From contig NZ_JAKKIE010000013.1 of NCBI RefSeq assembly GCF_021742065.1, positions 13,584 through 77,583 of the forward strand: DNA of 64,000 nt, read 5' to 3'. Both the position numbers and the translations under genes were made by a program. Origin of the DNA: Rhizorhapis sp. SPR117 (GTDB lineage: Bacteria > Pseudomonadota > Alphaproteobacteria > Sphingomonadales > Sphingomonadaceae). Positions 53,539 to 62,005 of the stretch are shown one piece after another. Below the pieces are notes generated by a model that worked only from the letters and a program-made list of their open reading frames with translations, did no database searches and had not been told where the DNA came from. The number at the start of each line of letters is the position of its first letter. Positions within the stretch are counted from its first letter, which is position 1.

Positions 53539-53958
53539 TCAAGCCTCGGCAGGCAATTCCGCGCCGGCAATGGCTTCGATCACCCGGCAGTCGCGGGCTC
53601 GGCCGCCCTCGCAGGAAACGGCGACGTCCGCCAGCGCATCACGCAAGGTCTCGAGCCGTGCGATGCGCATCTCGATATCCCGAAGGTGCTGGCGGGCAAT
53701 TGCCGCAGCTTCTGCACAATCGCGTTCCGGCTCGTCGGCAAGCGCAAGGAGCGAACGGATCTCCTCGACAGAGAAGCCGAGCCTGCGGCCTTGCCGGACG
53801 AAAGCGAGCCGCCGAACGTCTGAAGCTCTGTAGGTTCGCCGACCTGATGCCGTGCGGGCGGCGCGCGGGAGCAGGCCAATATCCTCATAGAAGCGAACGG
53901 TGTTGACCTTGGTGCCGGTTTGCCGGGCCAGGTCGCCAATTGCCAGTCGCTTTATCAT
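53539..53958 (-). CDS. MerR-family metal-responsive regulator
   Basis: A 139-residue regulator with the MerR helix-turn-helix (AIGDLARQTGTKVNTVRFYE), a dimerisation helix and three Cys at 81, 116 and 124 (ERDCAEAA, VSCEGGRARDCRV), the arrangement of CadR/PbrR/ZntR-type sensors of divalent metals. It is divergent from the methyltransferase gene. The matching operator core CTCCAGTTACTGGAG occurs twice: before the methyltransferase and before the CDF gene. The exact metal (Pb, Cd, Zn or Co) is not readable. Confidence 0.9.
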   Translation of the reverse strand: MIKRLAIGDLARQTGTKVNTVRFYEDIGLLPRAARTASGRRTYRASDVRRLAFVRQGRRLGFSVEEIRSLLALADEPERDCAEAAAIARQHLRDIEMRIARLETLRDALADVAVSCEGGRARDCRVIEAIAGAELPAEA

Positions 53959-53963
53959 ACTAC

Positions 53964-53994
53964 TTGATCCTCCAGTTACTGGAGATTGTAGAAT
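53964..53994 (+). promoter_or_regulatory. MerR-type promoter/operator of the methyltransferase gene
   Basis: TTGATC (53964-53969), a 19-bp spacer containing CTCCAGTTACTGGAG (53970-53984), and TAGAAT (53989-53994). The 19-bp spacer is the MerR hallmark. The predicted transcription start, about 7 bases after the -10, falls on the ATG at 54001. Confidence 0.8.
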
Positions 53995-54000
53995 GCACGG

Positions 54001-54687
54001 ATGTCGCGAGCCAGAGAATCTTCGTCCGCACCGAAACCGTTCACGCCCGCGCTTGGATATTCCCGCCTGACGGGTGTCTATGATCTGGCCATAAGGCTGC
54101 TGACCCGCGAGAGCGCATGGCGCTCGGCGCTGCTCGATCAGGTAGCACCGCAATCTTGCGAAACCATCATCGATGTTGGCTGCGGCACGGGCAGCTTTGC
54201 AATCTTGATGAAGCAAAAGGCGCCATGCGCACGGATCATCGGGCTCGATCCCGATCCGGAGGTGCTCGGTCGTGCCGCGGCAAAGGCGACGAAAGCGGGC
54301 GTCGACATCGAATGGCGACAAGGCTTCGCAAGCGATGTCGCTAACTTTGGCGAACGCTTCGACAAGGCGGTATCAAGCCTCGTCTTCCATCAGGTTCCGA
54401 TCGCCGGAAAGCAGAGCGGGCTGGCGGCCATGGCGGCGGCGCTCAGGCCGGGCGGTGAACTCCATATCGCCGACTATGCTCGGCAGCCGTCGGTTGCGAT
54501 GCGGGCGCTGTTTCGGCTGACGGTCCAGCGCCTGGATGGGGTGGCCGATACCCAGCCCAATGTGGACGGTGCAATCGAGGCGATCCTGGCCGGACTATCG
54601 CGCTCGCCAGCGACACCTCAATGCATGATCCAGACGCCCACAGGTGCAATCAGCCTCTTTCGGATTATCACTCCCGGGTTGGTATAA
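54001..54687 (+). CDS. class I SAM-dependent methyltransferase
   Basis: A 228-residue methyltransferase with the SAM motif TIIDVGCGTGSFAILMKQKA, acidic motif II GLDPDPEVL and PGGELHIADYARQP. It starts at the predicted transcription start, with no ribosome binding site, so its mRNA is probably leaderless. It sits between a MerR regulator and a CDF transporter and shares their operator, so it is metal-induced. Whether it methylates metal, metalloid or a small molecule is unknown. Confidence 0.82.
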   Translation: MSRARESSSAPKPFTPALGYSRLTGVYDLAIRLLTRESAWRSALLDQVAPQSCETIIDVGCGTGSFAILMKQKAPCARIIGLDPDPEVLGRAAAKATKAGVDIEWRQGFASDVANFGERFDKAVSSLVFHQVPIAGKQSGLAAMAAALRPGGELHIADYARQPSVAMRALFRLTVQRLDGVADTQPNVDGAIEAILAGLSRSPATPQCMIQTPTGAISLFRIITPGLV

Positions 54688-54709
54688 CGCGAACCAATTG
54701 CAAAAACCC

Positions 54710-54740
54710 TTGCTTCTCCAGTTACTGGAGGTTGTAGAAG
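54710..54740 (+). promoter_or_regulatory. MerR-type promoter/operator of the CDF gene
   Basis: TTGCTT (54710-54715), a 19-bp spacer containing the same core CTCCAGTTACTGGAG (54716-54730), and TAGAAG (54735-54740). As at 53964, the predicted start of transcription falls on the ATG (54747). Confidence 0.8.
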
Positions 54741-54746
54741 CAGCGC

Positions 54747-55391
54747 ATGGCAGACTCGGATCAGGCAGGCGGCTGTGGCTGCACCGGCGACAGCGTGCGG
54801 GCGGAGAAAGATCCGGCTTATCGCCGTGCGCTCTGGATCGTCGTGCTGCTCAACCTCGGCTTCGGCGCTTGCGAGATCGTCGGCGGGTTCATAGCCGACA
54901 GCCAAGCGCTCAAGGCCGATTCGCTCGATTTCATCGGCGACGGAACGATCACACTTGTTGGCCTGATTGCGCTTGGCTGGACTGCGGCGGCGCGCGCCCG
55001 AGTTGCGCTCGTTCAGGGCATATTTCTCCTCACGCTGGGTCTCGGCGTGATCGGGGTAGCGCTTTTGCGTGCGTTGACCGCGGTGGCTCCCGACGCCGAC
55101 CTGATGGGCGGCCTTGGCCTCGTCGCGCTCATCGTGAACGTCGCTTCGGCGTTCGTGCTGTCGCGCTTCCGGGAAGGTGATGCCAATGTGCGTGCTGTCT
55201 GGCTGTTCAGCCGCAACGATGCGTTCGCCAATGTTGCTGTGATCGTGGCCGCGGGCCTCGTCGCCTGGACGGGCAGCGCCTGGCCCGATCTGACGGTCGC
55301 CGCCGTGATCGCGGTGCTCTTCCTTCATTCCGCCTACGAGATCCTCGGCGGCGCGCGCGCCGAACTGCGCGAACTGGCGCAGGCGACCTGA
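54747..55391 (+). CDS. small CDF (cation diffusion facilitator) transporter
   Basis: A 214-residue membrane protein with six helices and no C-terminal metal-binding domain, shorter than the usual 300 residues. TM2 carries Asp-x3-Asp (SQALKADSLDFIGDG) rather than the His-x3-Asp of Zn transporters, and TM5 has SRNDAFANVAV. The N-terminus has a Cys cluster (GGCGCTGD). It is related to 59165-59872. It exports a divalent metal; the Asp ligands hint at iron or cobalt rather than zinc. It is under a MerR operator and probably leaderless. Confidence 0.82.
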   Translation: MADSDQAGGCGCTGDSVRAEKDPAYRRALWIVVLLNLGFGACEIVGGFIADSQALKADSLDFIGDGTITLVGLIALGWTAAARARVALVQGIFLLTLGLGVIGVALLRALTAVAPDADLMGGLGLVALIVNVASAFVLSRFREGDANVRAVWLFSRNDAFANVAVIVAAGLVAWTGSAWPDLTVAAVIAVLFLHSAYEILGGARAELRELAQAT

Positions 55392-55408
55392 TTTTCGGAG
55401 TATAATGC

Positions 55409-57349
55409 GTGGCCGTCCTCTTCCATCTTCGTTCGCTCACCGTTCTTCTCGCCGTCCTTGGCGTTATCGTGCTGAATCCAACCTCCGCGCGGGCCGAAGC
55501 CGGTGAAGTCCAGACCGTGTGGCGGCTGCTCGACTATGTGGCCGTCGATTATGCTGGCGCGGTTTCGAACGGGCGCGTCACCAGCACGGCGGAATATGCC
55601 GAGATGACCGAATTCTCCGCGACGATCCGGAGCGGCCTTGCAGCCCTTCCTGGAAAACCAGAGCGCGCCCGTCTGGTCGCGGAAGCGGAGAGCCTTCAGG
55701 CCGCGATCGGCTCCAAGGCGGCGCCCGATCTTGTCGCGCAGAAGGCGCGTTCGCTCGCGAGCGACCTGCTTGCCGCCTATCCGGTGCCGCTCGCGCCAGC
55801 CAAGTCGCCGGATCCGGCCCGTGGCGCGGCGCTCTACGCGGAAAACTGCGCCAGCTGCCATGGTATCAAGGGCGATGGACACGGTCCGCAGGCCGCAGGG
55901 CTGGATCCGCCCCCGATCGCCTTCACCGATGCCGAGCGTGCGCGCAAACGCAGCCTGTTCGCCCTCTATCAGGTGATCGACCAGGGGCTGGACGGTACGG
56001 CCATGCAGAGTTTCGCGCATCTGCCGTCCGAAGATCGCTGGGCGCTCGCGACCTATGTGGGCGGCTTCGCCTTCAAGGATGTCGCTGCCGGCGAGCGCAT
56101 CTGGAAGGACGACCCGGCTGCGCGCCAGCGCTTTCCCGATCTTAAGACCTTCACCAGCATGACGCCCGACGCACTCGGCCGGGCGATCGGGCAGGACAAG
56201 GCGAATGCCATCATCGCCTATCTGCGTGCCAACCCGCAGGCGCTGAACGCGGCCACTCCCGCCTCGCTTACGGTCGCGCGCGAACGGCTTGCGCAGAGCC
56301 TCGCCGCCTATCGTGCAGGGGACAAGCGCAATGCCGAGCGCCTCGCGCTTTCCGCCTATCTCGACGGGTTCGAGCCGCTGGAGCCGATCCTGACCGCGCG
56401 CGACGCGACGCTGATGGCGCGCATCGAAGGCGCGATGGGCGAATTCCGGACCGCGATTGGACGCGATGTGCCCCCGGAAGTCCTTGCCGGGAAAGCGGCC
56501 GTGATCGAGAGTCTGTTCGCGGACGCCGAAACCGTGCTTTCGCCCAACGCGGCGAGCGATGCCTCGACATTCATCGGGGCGCTCACGATCCTGCTGCGCG
56601 AGGGTCTCGAGGCCCTGCTCATCGTCGTTGCGATGATCGCGTTCCTGCGCAAGGCGGATCGTCCCGAGGTACTTCCCTATGTCCATGGCGGGTGGATCGC
56701 GGCGCTTGCCGCCGGCGGTGCGACTTGGGCGGTCGCCACCTACGCGATCGCGATCAGTGGCGCGAGCCGCGAGCTGACCGAGGGCTTCGGCTCGCTTTTT
56801 GCGGCCGTCGTGCTGGTTTCAGTCGGGATCTGGATGCACGGCAAGTCGCAGGCCGAGAACTGGCAACGCTATATCCACAAAGCGCTGGGCAAGGCGCTGT
56901 CGCGCCGTTCGGCGTGGTTCCTGTTCGGCCTCGCTTTCCTCGTGGTCTACCGCGAGGCGTTCGAGACGATCCTCTTCTTCGCGGCGCTCGCAGCGCAGGG
57001 ACGCGGCAGCGTGATCGCTGCGGGCGCAGCAACCGCCGTTGCGGTGCTTGCGGTAGTCGCCTGGGCGATGCTCCGCTACAGCCGCGCGCTGCCGATCGGG
57101 AAATTCTTCGCCTACAGCTCGATCCTCGTCGCCGTTCTCGCGGTGGTTCTCGCTGGAAAGGGGACCGCGGCGCTTCAGGAGGCTGGCCTCATCGACATCA
57201 CGCCGGTGGCGCTTGTGCCGAGGTTATCAGTGCTGGGCATCTTCCCCTCGTTGCAGCCGCTGCTGCTGCAACTCCTCGCGCTCGCGGTTCTCTGGATCGG
57301 CTTTCGTTATAATAAAAGACATGAGGCGCACGGAGCCGCGGCTGAGTAA
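55409..57349 (+). CDS. Ftr1-family iron permease fused to a cytochrome c domain
   Basis: A 646-residue protein: signal peptide, a helical periplasmic part, a cytochrome c domain with CASCH (Cys147, Cys150, His151) and a Met ligand (GTAMQSF), then a helical linker and an Ftr1 permease domain with both iron motifs REGLE (about residue 397) and REAFE (about 515). The fused cytochrome probably oxidises or reduces iron at uptake, replacing the multicopper oxidase of yeast Fet3-Ftr1. It starts with GTG at 55409, after CGGAG. It is 17 bases downstream of the CDF gene and likely shares its MerR-controlled transcript. Confidence 0.9.
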   Translation: MAVLFHLRSLTVLLAVLGVIVLNPTSARAEAGEVQTVWRLLDYVAVDYAGAVSNGRVTSTAEYAEMTEFSATIRSGLAALPGKPERARLVAEAESLQAAIGSKAAPDLVAQKARSLASDLLAAYPVPLAPAKSPDPARGAALYAENCASCHGIKGDGHGPQAAGLDPPPIAFTDAERARKRSLFALYQVIDQGLDGTAMQSFAHLPSEDRWALATYVGGFAFKDVAAGERIWKDDPAARQRFPDLKTFTSMTPDALGRAIGQDKANAIIAYLRANPQALNAATPASLTVARERLAQSLAAYRAGDKRNAERLALSAYLDGFEPLEPILTARDATLMARIEGAMGEFRTAIGRDVPPEVLAGKAAVIESLFADAETVLSPNAASDASTFIGALTILLREGLEALLIVVAMIAFLRKADRPEVLPYVHGGWIAALAAGGATWAVATYAIAISGASRELTEGFGSLFAAVVLVSVGIWMHGKSQAENWQRYIHKALGKALSRRSAWFLFGLAFLVVYREAFETILFFAALAAQGRGSVIAAGAATAVAVLAVVAWAMLRYSRALPIGKFFAYSSILVAVLAVVLAGKGTAALQEAGLIDITPVALVPRLSVLGIFPSLQPLLLQLLALAVLWIGFRYNKRHEAHGAAAE

Positions 57350-57475
57350 TTGCTTGGATCGTTGACGTCGACTTTCCAGGCTCCGCTCTCTGTGAATTTT
57401 GAATCCTCGCGCCGCTGGTTTCGCGCAACGGATTGACCAGTGTGCCGCGATCCACACCGGCAGCGTCACCCAAGG

Positions 57476-58699
57476 CTATGAAGCTGCCGGGCGTGACTGC
57501 CGGAAGACCATCGCGAGAAAGGCTGCCGCCGCAAAGCTAGCGCCCGCCATGAACGCTGCCCGGTTACCGAAATGGTCCCAAATCAGGCCGGCGATTACGC
57601 TGGCGAACAGCAGTGCGAGGCCAGTGGCGAGATTGAACAGGCCGAAGGCCGAACCACGCAGTTCTGCCGGTGCGTGATCAGCAACGAGCTTTGCCATCAG
57701 CCCTTGCGTGAGAGCCATATGGCCGCCCCAAAGCGCTATGCCCGCAAAGGTTCCAGGCAGGCCCGGTGCAAATGCCAGCGCAAGATCCGCCGCGACAAGG
57801 CAGCCAAGACCCCACAGCAGCAGGTGGCGCGCCGGCAACGCATCGGACATTGCGCCGGCCGGATAGGCCCCAAGCGCATAGACAAGATTCATGGCGACGA
57901 GCACGAGCGGCGCGAGCGCGAGCGGGAGACCTTCGGCGTTGGCCTTCAGGATCAGGAATGCTTCGCTGAAGCGCGCCAGCGTGAACAGCACGCCGATCGC
58001 GACAACGCGCCAATAGCGCCGGTCCAGGCGCCTGAGCTCAGCGATCCGGATCGGGGCGCGGGCGCTCGTTCCCGCGCTGGCATCGACGCGATCCTCGACG
58101 CCATAGATCACGCAGAGGACGGCAACGATCGCGGGGATCGCCGCGATCCAGAAGACCGCCCGCATGTTGTTGGCAAAGGCGATCATGAGCAGGATGGCGA
58201 GAAGCGGCCCCAGAAACGCGCCGACCGTGTCAAGGGACTGCCGCAAGCCGAAGGCGCGGCCGCGGATGGCTGGTGGTGTGACATCGGCCACGAGCGCATC
58301 GCGGGGCGCACCGCGAAGTCCCTTTCCGACCCGATCGAGAAAGCGCGCGCCCAGAATGAACGCGACGCCGCTCGCCAGCGGGAAGAACGGCTTCGACAAG
58401 GCGCCCAGTCCATAACCAAGCAGTATGAGCGGCTTGCGCCGGCCGATTCGATCGGAAACATAGCCCGAGAATATCTTGACGATATTGGCCGTCGCCTCGG
58501 CAATGCCATCGACCAGCCCGACCATTGCGACGCTGAGACCAAGCGTGGCGGTCATGAACAGGGGAAGCAGCGCGTGGATGATCTCCGAAGAGACATCCAT
58601 GAAAAGGCTCACGAAGCCGAGGGCCCAGACTGTCCGTGGGATTTTCGCCCGCGCCTTGCCTGAAGACCCCGGCAGGTGCGGATCGTCAGGCAGCGCCAT
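57476..58699 (-). CDS. MFS transporter
   Basis: A 407-residue, twelve-helix major facilitator protein with FSGYVSDRIGRRKPLILLGY in the loop 2-3 position and the GARFLDRVGKGLRGAPRDAL stretch. Its start overlaps the MerR gene stop by 14 bp, so they form an operon on the minus strand. The position beside MerR and CDF genes suggests metal or metal-chelate export, but the substrate is unknown. Confidence 0.85.
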   Translation of the reverse strand: MALPDDPHLPGSSGKARAKIPRTVWALGFVSLFMDVSSEIIHALLPLFMTATLGLSVAMVGLVDGIAEATANIVKIFSGYVSDRIGRRKPLILLGYGLGALSKPFFPLASGVAFILGARFLDRVGKGLRGAPRDALVADVTPPAIRGRAFGLRQSLDTVGAFLGPLLAILLMIAFANNMRAVFWIAAIPAIVAVLCVIYGVEDRVDASAGTSARAPIRIAELRRLDRRYWRVVAIGVLFTLARFSEAFLILKANAEGLPLALAPLVLVAMNLVYALGAYPAGAMSDALPARHLLLWGLGCLVAADLALAFAPGLPGTFAGIALWGGHMALTQGLMAKLVADHAPAELRGSAFGLFNLATGLALLFASVIAGLIWDHFGNRAAFMAGASFAAAAFLAMVFRQSRPAAS

Positions 58700-59099
58700 T
58701 GCGCGGCGCCAAGGCTTCGAGAATGCGGCATTCGCCGATCGTGCCGCCCTGGCAGGATGCCACTAGCGTCGCGATTTCGCGCCGCAAGGCCGCGAGGTCC
58801 GCCAACTTGCGGTCGATTTCATGAAGATGTGCGGAGGCGATCTCGTCGACGGTCGCGCAGTCGCGCGACAAGTCGTCGGAAAGCGCCAGTAGCTCCCTGA
58901 TCTGACCGATCGAAAAGCCCAGATCGCGGGCGCGCCGAATGAAGGAGAGCCGCGCCAGATCCTCCTCGCCATAGGCGCGGTAATTGCCAGCCGTGCGCCC
59001 AGGCGGCGCAAGCAGGCCGATCTTCTCGTAATAGCGGATCGTCTCCGTCCTGGTTCCGGTCCGCCGCGCGAGTTCGCCGATCGTCAATCCGATAGTCAT
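58686..59099 (-). CDS. MerR-family metal-responsive regulator (second copy)
   Basis: A 137-residue regulator (TIGELARRTGTRTETIRYYE) with Cys at 81, 116 and 124, exactly the positions in the MerR protein at 53539-53958, so the two sense similar metals. It is divergent from the CDF gene at 59165 with a palindromic operator between them (CCTTGTAGTTGCTACAAGG at 59107-59125). It is co-transcribed with the MFS gene. Confidence 0.9.
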   Translation of the reverse strand: MTIGLTIGELARRTGTRTETIRYYEKIGLLAPPGRTAGNYRAYGEEDLARLSFIRRARDLGFSIGQIRELLALSDDLSRDCATVDEIASAHLHEIDRKLADLAALRREIATLVASCQGGTIGECRILEALAPRNGAA

Positions 59100-59102
59100 T
59101 GC

Positions 59103-59133
59103 TTGACCTTGTAGTTGCTACAAGGTGCATATG
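59103..59133 (+). promoter_or_regulatory. MerR-type promoter/operator of the second CDF gene
   Basis: TTGACC (59103-59108) and CATATG (59128-59133) with a 19-bp spacer. The 19-bp palindrome CCTTGTAGTTGCTACAAGG (59107-59125) spans the -35 edge and spacer. This core differs from the CTCCAGTTACTGGAG operators, so the two MerR proteins use different sites. Confidence 0.75.
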
Positions 59134-59164
59134 GAAAGCCGAATCGAGAATCCGAGGAGGCGAC

Positions 59165-59872
59165 ATGGCCGGATGTGGGGAATGCTGCGCGGCGAGGCAG
59201 GCGCCAAACGACCGCCGCTGGCGGCGCGCACTCTGGATCGCGCTCGGGATCAATGCGGGGATGTTCGCAGGCGAGATGGCGGTCGGCCTGGCCGCGAAGT
59301 CGCAGGCGCTTCAGGCCGATGCACTCGACTTCTTCGGCGATGCCGCCAATTATGCGATCAGCCTCGGCGTGGCCGGCATGGCGCTGGTCTGGCGCGCCCG
59401 CGCGGCGCTCGTCAAAGGCGCGACGCTCGGACTTCTCGGCCTCTATGTCATGGTGACAACCATCTGGGCGGTTTGGAGCGGAAACTTGCCGCGGGCCGAA
59501 TGGATGGGCGGGGTAGGTCTCCTCGCACTCGTCGCCAACGGCGCGGTCGCGCTGATGCTGTACCGCTTCCGGGCGGGCGACGCCAATATGCGCTCGGTCT
59601 GGATCTGCTCGCGTAACGACGCAATCGGCAACGTGGCCGTCGTGTTCGCCGCCGCTGGCGTGTTCGGTACGGGCACGCCGTGGCCTGATCTTATTGTCGC
59701 GAGTGTGATGGCGGCGCTCGGGATCAGCGGCGGCTTCCAAATCGTGCGACAGGCAAGAGCCGAACTGGCTCGCTCAAGAATGGCGCCAATGCAACAAGGC
59801 GAACACCTCATGCGAAGTACCGTCGTCAAGCACACGATACGATCGATCATCTATCCTTCCGGAACCAGATAA
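59165..59872 (+). CDS. CDF (cation diffusion facilitator) transporter, second copy
   Basis: A 235-residue paralogue of the CDF at 54747: N-terminal Cys cluster (MAGCGECCAARQ), Asp-x3-Asp in TM2 (SQALQADALDFFGDA), and SRNDAIGNVAVVF in TM5. GAGGAGG precedes the ATG at 59165. A poorly matched basic tail (RMAPMQQGEHLMRS onward) extends past the helices. It is controlled by the divergent MerR. Confidence 0.85.
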   Translation: MAGCGECCAARQAPNDRRWRRALWIALGINAGMFAGEMAVGLAAKSQALQADALDFFGDAANYAISLGVAGMALVWRARAALVKGATLGLLGLYVMVTTIWAVWSGNLPRAEWMGGVGLLALVANGAVALMLYRFRAGDANMRSVWICSRNDAIGNVAVVFAAAGVFGTGTPWPDLIVASVMAALGISGGFQIVRQARAELARSRMAPMQQGEHLMRSTVVKHTIRSIIYPSGTR

Positions 59873-60067
59873 GCAGTATTCTTAATATGTTCTACCAGTC
59901 CGTCCGAATAAATAGGATGTACTGCAATAAATTAAGGCACTGACAGGTAGACACGCAATGTCACAACATAACATTTTGACCGCCGGGCGCCATATACCAA
60001 GCGATTATTCGTGGATGTTGAATTATCCTCTTTCTTTACAATCCACGAGAGGCTAGACGCGCAAACG

Positions 60068-60403
60068 ATGAATCGTTGGCTGTCCATCATTCTCAGTCTT
60101 TTCCTCGCCCTCGGTGTGACGGCGGGAGCAATGGCGCACGCAACTGAACAGGGCGTGGGCGCCAGCGCTGTTGCATCTATCGGCGGTTGCGAGAACTTCT
60201 CGAAAAAGAGTGACGACGGCCAGTCCGACCCTTCCAAGGCGTCGGTCAATTTTCACGGCTGCCATTGTCACCATGTCGGAATTCCGGTCGGGGCGAAGCC
60301 CGAACCCGCGCCCGTGGTATCGGTCAAGGCTGTGCCGACACGAAACGGCACAAGCCTCTTTCCGCCGACCCGTTCCGACACCTTCCGACCTCCGATCGCC
60401 TGA
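60068..60403 (+). CDS. small secreted protein heading the czc operon (CzcI-like?)
   Basis: A 111-residue exported protein (signal NRWLSIILSLFLALGVTAGA) with HGCHCHHVGIPVG (three His, two Cys) and a Pro/Ser-rich end. Small secreted proteins such as CzcI precede czcCBA in other bacteria; resemblance here is limited to size, position and His content. No good ribosome binding site is visible at this ATG. Confidence 0.6.
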   Translation: MNRWLSIILSLFLALGVTAGAMAHATEQGVGASAVASIGGCENFSKKSDDGQSDPSKASVNFHGCHCHHVGIPVGAKPEPAPVVSVKAVPTRNGTSLFPPTRSDTFRPPIA

Positions 60404-60467
60404 CAGCTGAAGCTTCGCCCGGCCGAGCCCGGGCGCGCGCCTTCGGTTTGTCAGGAGTTCTTCGTAC

Positions 60468-61775
60468 ATGCATGTTCTGTTTGCGTCCGCCATGGTTGCG
60501 GCGCTTGTGGCCACATCAGCCACGCCCGCTGCAGCGCAGGTGGCGGACCCGGCGGTTGCCGGTCCCCCGGCACCAGCTATCCCGCCCGAGGTCCGCACTG
60601 GGCCGTTACCCGCAGTCCTGACACTCGCCCGCGCGATCGAGGAAGCTGAGGCAAGATCTCCGGCCCTTGTCGCAGCCCGCGCCGACGTCGAAGCCGCGCG
60701 CGGTCGCCTGCGCCAGGCGCGCTTCCGCTTCAATCCAGTCCTGGACGTCGAAGTCGAGAATTTCGCGGGCACCGGACCCTATTCGGGCTTCAACGGCACC
60801 GAGACCACGGTTTCGGTCAACCAGAGACTCGACCTCGGCGGTAGGCGAAAGGCGAGAATGACGCTGGCCGAGGCCGAACTCGCCGCCCAGGAATATCGCT
60901 TCGCGATCGCTCGCGCCGATCTCGGCCAGCAGATCCGCAATCTCTTCGCGCTTGGCGTAGCCGCGCGCGACAATCTGGCGCTCGCGCGGGAAAATGAAGA
61001 CCGGGCACGTGAACTGTCGCGCGTCGCACGCGAGCTGGTCGATGCGGGAAAGGAGCCGCCGCTGCGCGGTTTGCGTGCCGAGGCGGCGCTTGCACAAGCA
61101 ACCGCGGCGCTGCGTGCGGCCGAAGCCGATGAGGCAGCCGCCCGCCGTTCGCTTGCTGCGCTCCTTGGGGTCGACGTTCCTCCTACAGAGCTCGCCGGGA
61201 GCGACATGCTGGCCCCGCCAGCCATTGTCGATGCGACGGCGACGCTCGATGTACGCCTTGCCGAAGCGGAACGGGTCATTGCCGATGCCGAGCTGCGCCA
61301 GGCGCGCACGGAAGGCCGGCTCGATCCGTCCGTCGGTGTTGGCGTGCGCCAATTGCGCGAAACCGGCGACCGCGCACTCATTGCCAGCCTTTCGGTGCCA
61401 CTTCCCGTCTTTGATCGCAATCAGGGCAATGTCGCCGCCGCACGATCGGGCGTGCAGGGGGCGGAGGCGCGCCGCGACAGCGTGCTCGCCAACACCCAAG
61501 CTGAAATCGCCAACGCACGTGCGGCCCTGGTTGCCGCTGAGGCCCGGGTGGCCGCCCTCGAAGGAAGCGGCATCGGTCAGGCGCGTGAAGCCCTGCGCCT
61601 CGCGCAGCTGTCCTACCGGGCCGGCAAATCCTCGCTGATCGAACTGCTCGACGCGCAGCAGGCTTATGCCTCGGCCCAGGGTGAACTCATAGCGGCGCGG
61701 CGCGCCAGGGCGGAAGCCCAGGCCACGTTGGCGCGCCAGGCTGCAGCGGCCAGTGACGTGGACATGGGCCAATGA
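60468..61775 (+). CDS. czcC: CzcC-type outer-membrane efflux protein
   Basis: A 435-residue exported protein with two outer-membrane-efflux repeats (LTLARAIEEAEARSPALVAA and VRLAEAERVIADAELRQART) and a coiled-coil Ala/Glu-rich core, ending with LDAQQAYASAQGELIAARRA. AGGAG lies upstream of the ATG. It is the first structural gene of a czcC-(small gene)-czcB-czcA operon for export of Co2+, Zn2+ and Cd2+. Confidence 0.9.
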   Translation: MHVLFASAMVAALVATSATPAAAQVADPAVAGPPAPAIPPEVRTGPLPAVLTLARAIEEAEARSPALVAARADVEAARGRLRQARFRFNPVLDVEVENFAGTGPYSGFNGTETTVSVNQRLDLGGRRKARMTLAEAELAAQEYRFAIARADLGQQIRNLFALGVAARDNLALARENEDRARELSRVARELVDAGKEPPLRGLRAEAALAQATAALRAAEADEAAARRSLAALLGVDVPPTELAGSDMLAPPAIVDATATLDVRLAEAERVIADAELRQARTEGRLDPSVGVGVRQLRETGDRALIASLSVPLPVFDRNQGNVAAARSGVQGAEARRDSVLANTQAEIANARAALVAAEARVAALEGSGIGQAREALRLAQLSYRAGKSSLIELLDAQQAYASAQGELIAARRARAEAQATLARQAAAASDVDMGQ

Positions 61776-62005
61776 CCGCGCCTGTCTCAATAGTCCCCGA
61801 CGCCCTGCCGATACCGACGGTCGTCATTCATGTGGCCAGTCCGGCTGAGGGCATCTTCGCCGAACCGGATGGCGACCGTATGCCGCGCGCCGCGCTCCAT
61901 CCGACAGGTTGCGTTTTTCCGCCTTCCTCAATCCTCGCCTTACGGCTCGCAGCGAAGCGCAAGCCGCCGCAGCCAGCCCACATGCTATTTGGAGATGTTG
62001 AATGA
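61772..62005 (+). CDS. small protein between czcC and czcB
   Basis: A 77-residue frame whose ATG overlaps the czcC stop (ATGA) and whose stop overlaps the czcB start (ATGA), the pattern of translational coupling. The product (MTAPVSIVPDALPIPTVVIH onward) has no signal peptide or family I recognise. The exact two-sided overlap is the only argument for a real gene. Confidence 0.5.
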   Translation: MTAPVSIVPDALPIPTVVIHVASPAEGIFAEPDGDRMPRAALHPTGCVFPPSSILALRLAAKRKPPQPAHMLFGDVE

